64,000 nucleotides of DNA, from contig JAHYIO010000033.1 in the NCBI GenBank assembly GCA_020543525.1, forward strand, positions 1,302,001-1,366,000, given 5' to 3'. The DNA is from Coriolopsis trogii. Lineage: Eukaryota; Basidiomycota; Agaricomycetes; Polyporales; Polyporaceae. Below, in pieces: positions 55,670 to 64,000 of the stretch (its first letter is position 1; every line of letters starts with the position of its first letter). The notes under the pieces were generated by a model. It searched no databases. It saw only the letters and a program-made list of their open reading frames with translations, and was not told where the DNA came from. The position numbers and the translations under genes were made by a program.

Positions 55670-58600
55670 CGCTATTGGCAGAATTGATGTACATCCATTG
55701 TTTGAAAACATATTGTTCTTGCGATACCCTGATGAGCAAGACATGCATGTGTGAAGTAAGCGGGCGCGGTCATGTCTTGCATGGGAAGGTACGTAGCAAT
55801 GTAGGTAACGGTATATTTGCTTCTTACGACTCGACTTGTCCAATGAGCATTAGGACGACTATGACATCCAACGATGACAAAGTGTCATCAAGCAGGACAG
55901 CCATGTCGTCCGGTTCGAGATGTCGTTTGCGATCTGGGTCTCTGAAACGGCCGGAGTGATGACTTGTGCGCCACATCAATTCTTCACTATAGTTTGTTGT
56001 CCATCAGTTGTGATAAGGAGGGGCATACCAGACTAATACTAGCTATCCACGACGGTCCCAGGAGCACCGCGACGGGCAAGCGGCAGGCAAGTGAGTGTCT
56101 GAGAGCTACCCAGAAGACGGAAGCTGACATGGCTGTAGGACGATCATGATCGCGAAGGGATCTGACAGTGCAGACATATCACGGCCCTCTGCCGTCATCC
56201 CACCCCACCGTTATCCACGAGACCCGACAGCACCCCGGAAACATGTAGAACGCCGATAGCCGTGGGGTTCATTGCGACCCTGAGAGCAGCCCGTTTACTG
56301 CTTCCTATGGGCGTCCAGGAGCAATCACGTCTCAAGTGCGACCGCAGTGAGAAAGGCTGGAGCAACGTATTGCCTACTAAATCCATCGGGGACTCTAGCT
56401 ACCTGCGCGGATCTGATGATTTACCGGTATGTATGTGCCATTGAGCGTCCCTGGCACAACCCTAATGTGTATTCTCCCCCGATGAGCATGACTACAAACA
56501 TAGCAGACGTATAGCGATCGCATACTGGTGGGTGCAGCGCTCGCGGTCGAAAGTTTGACTTCAGAAGTGCATCACTGTCAGCTTTGGTCATCATCCGGAC
56601 ACACACGGCACCGGCCTACTGGGTATCAGCCATTACTGCAACAATTCCATGCAAGCTATCAATCGCCTATGCCCAGGGAACGTAACAGTCACCCTATCGC
56701 TCGAATGTGTGTTTCTGCCTGCGGATCGTCTGTGTCTACATGCGACAGATACGTCTGTGCGGTTTGCTGTAGGGCAGTTCTGTCGTAATGTCCTATCGGA
56801 CGACGTTGAATTGTCGTTTTCACAGGTCTCGCATGTCGGTGGCACGCTGTTCACAAGAAGCTACAGACCCGAGGCACTGTTTGGGCCGGGACGCCTGATT
56901 GAACCACAGCGAGCGCACCGAGACGGTACCGAGCGAGATGTCGACGCAGGCCCACGAAGGACAGCGCGGAGTAGACGATCAATCCCAACGGCGCAGACAA
57001 CCCGGGAGAATACCTGCCGGCGGAATGTGTGATTGAACTCTAGCGGGCGCATCCAGACGGCTGGACGTTGGTCAGGATGGCCAGAGCAAATTGTGCCATC
57101 ATCCCCAACGTCGCTCTCTGCAACCCCATATCAAGGTCCAGTCCGATGTAGGCTCCGGTCGGAGGGATGTCTGCCTACTGCGCCCGGTCAACGCCTCGGA
57201 CATACTCACTTGCTTCATTAGAGCGGCGCGCCTGCATCATGATACTGTCAAGCTGTCTGATATGCTTGCGAGGGCTTGACAGGGTTCTCCTTCTTCCAGT
57301 CTGCTACGGGAAACGTGTAAGTGGTTTCACTGTACTCTTGGATATGATTGCACTCGGTGCTAATGCTTATGCAGGGCAGGAATTCGAGCTACCTGCGGGA
57401 CTCGCCGAAAAGGCTGTTGGGATGCCATTGACGACCTCGATGACGGGAACCCAAAAGATGCATTGTACTCCGGCAACGTACTCTACCGCCGCGTGTGTCC
57501 TGTGTTGCGACTCGTGTACGGCTTCTTGTTGCCAGAGGGCTGTCTGGCGAGTAATGGAAGGTCGGACCAGGCTCCAGCACTCCCCTCGTTCGTCTTCCAT
57601 CGCACACGCGCAACCTACGCCCACAACTTCCTCAGCGTCGGCCGCACAAGCCCAACACATCTTTACCGCCCTTGACGCGCTCCGGTCGCATGTCTGAACT
57701 GGGGTCGAATGTCCTCCGCGCCATACAGTCGGATAACTCCGGATGAGCTTCTGGAGAAGCTGGGCGGGGACAGTAGTGCAAGGGACTTCTGCGGCATGCG
57801 AGAAGCCGGAAGGGCGCGCTGCGTGAGTGCCTGCTGCGGGCGTAGACCGTGGCTCGAGGCCTGGGGAGGTCCCACGACAGAAGGTGAGTAGGTTTTGTCA
57901 TTGTCTGGACGCGCTGCTTGCTCTCAGCCAATGTTCTCTCCAAGAGTTGCCGAACATGCCAGCTCCCCTCAGCAGGCAGAAAGTACGTGCGTGGCGTGTC
58001 TCCTGGCAGAGTGCGGGCTGTGGGCGTCAGCAGACTGACGCACGGGCCATCCGCCGTCTCGCGTGTTGGCATTCATGGAAGAGGGTTTCCTCTGTGCTGG
58101 AATCGGGGTTCATGAGACTGTCCGACTGCGATCCAGCTGAGCGATCTGCAGTATCTCGGAATGGTGAGTTGCGGATATGACTGCCACGCCCGAGCTAACT
58201 ATGCGGAATTGCGAACACGAGTTGGCCATCGTGGCGGAAGGCACGTAGGATTCGCAGCACCATCGCCACCCGGTTGGTCCGCCTAGTCTAAATTACACTC
58301 CACTCTCACCCGGCTGTATGACATGCGGAATCTGGACCTCATCTGCTAACGAGTCGTCTAGAAGAACATTACCCCATGCCCCTAAGGAGCTAATGAGCAG
58401 GTGTCTGATGATAGGGAACCGCTGCCTTCCTGCTTGAACAGTACAGGCTGACAACACGTGTGCCTGCCTGGACCTGCAGCCTCGTGTCTACTCACCCTCC
58501 GCCCATGGTACGTAACGCCGCTGCATGCGGAAGTGCAATGCCCTCATAATGCGCACTCCCGCCCACTCTCCTTTCCCTCAGGTTCGCTTCTCCGACATGC

Positions 58601-60170
58601 ACGTCGACTTCCCTTTGTTCCCGATATGGAATGCTCGGTTCGGCAGGCCAGCAAGGTGATCAGCAGTCCCGTAAGCTCTGGAGAGTTACGTTACTCTCTC
58701 TCACTCATAGCCCAGCACACGCCGCGCTCCGGTGCATCCATGCATGCCTCTCGTCTGAGGGTGTTCGGAGCCGCGAGGCTACTAGCTACAACGCTGCCAC
58801 TCGCCTGCTGCCTATCGCGCCGTCGCCGCGTTCGCAGCTAACGGTTTTGCATCACGCACAATGCATATTCGCTTATGTTCCGTGCTCGGCCGATGGCGGA
58901 TCCGTCTCGCCACGAAGCGGACAAGACACGAACAGACGGTTCTCCAAATGACGGTGGGAGCGCGAACTACGCGAAGCCCGAAATGCCGACAGGGTGTGAA
59001 GACGCTGATTGACTAGGATAGACTCTGCAGCCCCGCCTGAACAGAGCCCCGGGTCGCGAGATTGCTGCCGATCTGCACATGGTTTACATCCAAGCAGTCG
59101 GCCGAGCCTGTCGAACGCAGTGAACACCAACGGAGCTTCCTCTTTGGTGTGGTACACCTGAGGAGGCATCCGGGCTCGCGCACGTCCTATCGCCCTTCAA
59201 CCCGCGGTTCGTGGCGGGCAGTGCTCGGGTGCGTGCGCTCCGTGGCCGAACATGGGCATCTTCGCACTCGCATGTGCGAATTCGCGCGAGGCTGACGTGC
59301 TCGCGCCTCTCGTGCTCGTCTGCTGAATCTTATCCAGCATCCGTGAACCCTCTCTACCCCCCTCCCCCCCTCCCTAGTATCTCGGAGCTCGGCGAAACCC
59401 GCATCAGGGGGAATCTCTAGGCATCGTACTGTGGGAGTGCCCCTCGCGCCCCTCCGCGCAAGAGCAGTTATCGCGCGGGTGCGATTCGCTCCAGACCGCT
59501 GTTTTCAGGGTCGAGCGAGCGTGTCCTTTCTCTCTCTGTCTTGGTTCTCACTTGCTGCGTGGACCATGTGCGCGATGGGGAAAACAAACAGGTAGACATT
59601 GACAGAGCCAGGAGTATAACAGGCGCAATGCACATGTGTACTTGCAGGCAGCGTCGAACGTGATTCGTCGTGTTCGGAGGGAGCGCCCGGAGTCCCGAGA
59701 TCACCGTGCTCAGCCACGCATACTGAACGCCTGGTCTGGTGCGTGTCCATCGTATGTGCAACCACTTGCGTGTTTCGGGTGGCGGACTTGCTGTTATTTC
59801 CTATCTTTTGGAAGGTCCCCAATGCTGGCTATGTACCTTCCCTCTGGCTACATCCATAGCCCCGACAGCCTAAGCCGACAGTCTGATCTCGATCACGAAC
59901 ACTGCACTGCACGCTTTCTTCGCGGGAGTCCAGGCGTGACATTAGTCCTCCCCCAGAAAGTCCTATCCGGCCAACGCGCCCATATGTTGTTGCTCGCCTG
60001 CTCCTCCACACGTCATCAGACCTCGTCCACATGTCCACGCTCCTGCTCCCAACGGCATGTTGGGTTTCCAGCTCGTGCAAGTGGCGGGACAAGCATCCTC
60101 TTGCTGTTGGACCCTCTCGGCCGAAATCTCTGACGAGAGCGCTCGCGCCTCTGACCTCAGAACGCCTCGT
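55670..60170. other. gene-poor region, nothing recognised
   Basis: About 4.5 kb with short open frames on both strands but no similarity, splicing pattern or transposon ends that I can support. Confidence 0.4.
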
Positions 60171-60172
60171 GG

Positions 60173-60631
60173 TTATCGCTGATCCCTGCCCATCATGATC
60201 AACAGGATCTCCCACTTTTCGCCAACGTACAGGGGTCCACACCCTCGTACCTGGCGGCCTGGCCATCGTGTACGGATCGCCAAGTATTCTCGCCGACGAA
60301 CGTATTCCTGCAGGCCCGTGCTCACAGTTTCTGTTCTTGACGCGCATTCGAGGACGATCGGTCCTATGGGCACACGGTGGAGAACGTCGCGAAGCGTGAA
60401 TGTTAGCGCGGCCGCTACAGGCGCTCCCATGCTGCCTAGCGCGACGACGATCGCGCCGAAGAACACTAGTACTACTAGGTATGTGGTCGACCCCGATCGC
60501 GCCCTCCGAGTTCCCCGCCTCGGGCCACCACTGATGCGCATGTAGCGGGCAACGTTCCTCATACAATCTACATAGGACCGATCTCCACCGCTTTGCTGAT
60601 TCAGAAAGTAGTTAGGTTGGCCGAGGCACAT
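60173..60631 (-). other. unassigned open frame with one predicted helix
   Basis: Open for 152 codons from an ATG at 60631. One strongly hydrophobic segment (TYLVVLVFFGAIVVALGSMG) follows an Arg-rich stretch. No family recognised; the frame could be chance or the start of a small membrane protein. A second overlapping minus-strand frame (59829-60566) is also long. Confidence 0.2.
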
Positions 60632-63600
60632 GCAGTAAGCGTACCAATGAGCTCAGTCGCCATGCGAGTATGTACTCGCAGAAAACGCAGCTACTGCTGG
60701 AGGAGGCCGAGTATGTTTCCTTTTCTTTCCTATGCATGAGAGCACTGGAGAGACGTTGATACGCAACAGGAGTGCTGATACAGTACATGACGGTCTGTAG
60801 GATGTCGACAGTACTAGTGCACAGCGGCTCTCGACCTCGAGCGCTCCGCCATGCCCGAGCGGTCCGTCAGACTCGTGCATCGACATCACTGGTGCGGGCC
60901 ATCGGTCCCGTGCACCCTTGCCGCACGGCGCAGGCTTCGAGGATATCAACGTCATGCTCCAGCTGCTCACCGTGAGCCGTCTCAGTCTGCGACCGTGTCG
61001 ATGCCACTTGCGAGCAGTGCTGCATTCAGCCTGAGATCTCCAAGTACTGTCTAGAGTCCGCCGCGCCCCACGCGTTCTGACGCACCAAACGTCCCGCGAG
61101 AAGAACCAGGGGCGCACATGCGAAACGCGCGCAGAAGGCCTAGGGAGAAGGCGCATGTGACTCTGAGGCTCTCAAGATCTGTGGAAGTCGAAGTCGGATC
61201 CGGGCTCGGAAATCGAAGCGCGGGACGAGGCTCGATGCTCGAAGCCCAAAGCCCAACGTCCGGAGCCGGCGGTATGATAGTGGTATGATGCACATGCATT
61301 GATGCGCTGATCGACCAGCACTATGTGTGTACGTATAACTACTCTGGCAGCACATGGGTCTCTTCCCGCGTGGAACATCCGACGGGGGTCAATTGGTGGG
61401 TAAGTACTTGTGACAGAATGCGGAATGAACGCGGGGGAAGCCGACGGTTCACTGCCATCAGACGAGGTAATTAGCTGAATGAATGCGTTCAGGCCCTTCT
61501 TCGCTACGGCACACAAGTATACGTACTTACCACACGCTTTCCCTGCGACGACTCAATAGGGCCAGGTGCTTGCGTACTGCTTCGGAGCACGCGCGCAAGG
61601 CAGCCATCCAAGACGCGTACGGGTTGTCGCCGAACCTTTCGCGAGGAACGCCCGTGAATGTGGCCACGGTACCGGCGTGTTTTGCGATCGTATTCGTATT
61701 ACCCGTACGCACACATGTACACGTGCACGTAGGGCCATGCGGGGCCTCCCTTGGCGGCTGTGCGGTACTTACTGCCCATCACTCCATCACGCTTCTCCGA
61801 TCGCGAGCCTTCGGGCGGGACAGGGTCCCACAAGTTGGCCCACATCAGTGCTCGTTAATGGCGAGATGTGCGTGTGGGCAAGTCTGCAGGCTAGAAGCGC
61901 ACGTGACACATGGGTCCTCGTCATATGAAGTATGTACTATGTATGGAGATGATAGGACGTTGGAACGAGCTCGGAGTGATAGATGCGCGTTTGCATATGA
62001 AATTCGTTATCGTCTTTGGGGGTTCAGGCTGGGAAATGGGTGGTGGAGTAACCCACACCCACGTTGAACGGTTACTTCACGACGTACGCACACGGACACG
62101 GACACAGACGCAGACTCAGACTGACACTGCCGGACTCCGCGGTTGGCTGCGCGCCGCGCCACAATCGAACGAGATGCGGGGTGTTCGGGGAACAAGACGT
62201 TGGCCGGGTGACGTCCTGTGGGTACGCACATGTGCTGGCTGTCTTAGGGTTCACATCCACAGTTGACCTGGGAGGTGAGTTTGCTGTCGTTGCTGGTCAC
62301 GGTCGGACACGCGTACGTGGAAGGTGAGTACCAGTGCTATAGTGCTGGTGCTGGTATCGTGCTCCTTGTGTGTGTTACCGGGGACCCGGTCCTAGCAGCA
62401 TCCTTGCGTCCTCCTGCCGCGGCAAAATGGCCGGCGCGGACTGTTCACACTGACAGCTGCAATCAAAGAGGTACTGATTCCGCACGCTCAAGCTTGCGAA
62501 GTCTCGAGACACGAGGAGTCGAGGTCGAGGTCGCACGCCAAAAAGGGTGCGTATACTCACCGAAGGCGATGATCCATCATCCATGCGACTCTCGGTCTCT
62601 TAGTACGTAGCCAGGCGGGACTTGCCCGAAGCGTCCTAGCGGCGGCGCGCTCGGTCGGTGGCTCTGTCTAGCAGCGCTAGCGCTCGTATCAAGCTGAGCG
62701 GTATCGCGACGCCACCACTGTCACTGTCAGAAGGCGTCACTGGATGGCTGCACGGCACTTGCCTGGAGTTGGCTGATACGTTCCGCAAACGCGGTGCAAA
62801 GTCGAGTGGCGCAGTGAGCGCGACCGCGTCGTCCTCGACTGGGTGCGAGATCGTGACTGTGTTGCTGCTATTCGACGTGAGTGCGAAGGGATGCGAGGCG
62901 GGAGAAGGAGGCTGGGATACACGTGGGTCAGAGACTGCATGCTTACATAATATACATCTGACCAGATGTCCCGGTGCCGCGGGATGCGGGAAGCGGGCGT
63001 CCCGGCGGCGGGGAGTGGGATGGGGGTGGGAGATGTTACCAGAGTGGAGGGGTGGACCTGCCAAACGCAGACACGAGCGTGATGGGGGTACGGGCGGAGG
63101 ACGAGTGTCCCGGCCGTCGGTTGGTGCCCATCAAGAACGCAATAAACTGGATTTGAAGTTCGCGAATGCCTGCAGGCTCCACGCGCCCACGGCTTGCATG
63201 CAGCAACAGGGAGCGTGGCCGTGAGCCGGCGGCGGACGACGATCACGTTGTGGGGGCTCGTGTTGCTGCACAGGAGCCGAGAGAATAAGCTAGGCAGACG
63301 GGTTTGGAACGGGGAGACATCATCGAGAGATGATACGTATGTGATCCGGGGGTGTGTATGACCGGATGTTTCGCGCGATGCTCGATCGTCCGTGAGCAAT
63401 CACACTTTAGGGCGCGAGACTGGCGACGGGTGTATGCATGTGTAGACTGGGGACTGCGCGTCGTGTCAGGTTTGCCATGTCCGTGTCAGCATCCGCTGGG
63501 CTCGAGGGAACGGAGGACAGAGAGAGACGCTGCGTGCGGGGAGAGTCCGTGTCAGGCCGGGTCAATGGGAATCGAGGCATTGACAGCGCCGCGTCTTTGG

Positions 63601-64000
63601 GCTGCGGCCGGTCGGAGAGTTTGTTCAGAGTTGTCGTGGGGGCGGTATCTGGATAGTTGGCCGTATGGTGCCGTGCGTAGGTGCTGTGTCATGAGTGCGG
63701 ACATGCAAGTACTGTATGTGCTGGTATTGCTAGTACGGGTAGAGGTAGCGTTGTATTTTGTTGTGTTGGGATATGTGAAACTGAGTCCGGGAATGGCCGG
63801 GGGACGTACAGGTGACGTGGGTGCGGTGGAAAGACAGAGGTGTTGGAGGGCGGCATGATGGTTCATCACGCGGATGTACGGTGAAAGATCTATCAGACCT
63901 GATTCGGGGGCGACTTGGCGCGGGCGTGTGGGCAGGCGTGGGCTGGAGGCGTGTATGAAAGCGCTGGGCAGCCGGGAAAGGCAGGAGGGCGAGGAGACGC
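60632..64000. other. gene-poor region to the right edge
   Basis: About 3.4 kb. A stretch of degenerate ACGGAC/ACAGAC repeats occurs near 62086-62125. The minus-strand frame 62636-63064 ends in IPLSLIRALALLDRATDRAR, which looks protein-like, but it has no supported start or domain. Confidence 0.35.

Noticed and set aside
59829..60566. 245-codon minus-strand frame near the right end
   Set aside because: Rich in Arg, Gly and Ser with no helix, motif or splice pattern; likely a chance frame in GC-rich DNA.

Overview
The window looks like genomic DNA from a filamentous basidiomycete (Agaricomycetes, probably a Polyporales-type wood or litter fungus; the order is a guess). The evidence is short introns of about 45-70 nt with GT(R)AG borders, very small exons, a GC-leaning composition, and protein families typical of mushrooms: F-box proteins with a Cys/His-rich tail, HET-domain proteins, a fungal 7TM family, Kre9/Knh1-like GPI proteins, a Mid2-like Ser/Thr-rich membrane protein and a vezatin/Inp2-type protein. 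I saw no rRNA, tRNA, CRISPR or bacterial operon structure.

Layout. 0-7 kb: a 14-helix-type MFS transporter running off the left edge (-), a HET-domain protein (+) and an F-box protein (-). 7-14 kb: two Kre9/Knh1-like GPI-anchored paralogues in inverted orientation, with a TA-flanked miniature transposon and a second MFS gene (13 exons, one apparent 1-nt deletion) between them. 14-19 kb: a C2H2 zinc-finger regulator (-) and a seven-helix membrane protein (+) whose frame is broken at a 10-nt intron relic. 20-28 kb: a segmental duplication carrying two six-cysteine small secreted proteins; next to the second lies an intact Zn2Cys6 regulator, next to the first only one damaged exon of it. 28-34 kb: a zinc alcohol dehydrogenase (-) convergent with the regulator, then a head-to-head pair of single-pass membrane proteins. 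34-45 kb: a possible decayed gene, a cytochrome P450 (-) and a phenol 2-monooxygenase-type flavoprotein (-). 48-56 kb: a vezatin/Inp2-like protein (+), a second HET-domain protein (-) and a GNAT-like acetyltransferase (+). About 3.7 kb before the vezatin gene and the last 8.3 kb hold no recognisable gene.

How the genes relate. This is not a clear biosynthetic cluster. The alcohol dehydrogenase, P450 and flavin monooxygenase all lie on the minus strand between 28 and 45 kb, each with a TATAAG-type box about 70 nt before the start codon, and could act on aromatic or xenobiotic substrates; that is inference. The most informative feature is evidence of recent rearrangement: duplicated secreted-protein genes, an orphan regulator exon, a mobile element, two genes broken by single small lesions, and two HET-type self/non-self genes. 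Exon borders below were read by eye from splice motifs and reading-frame continuity, without transcripts or database searches.
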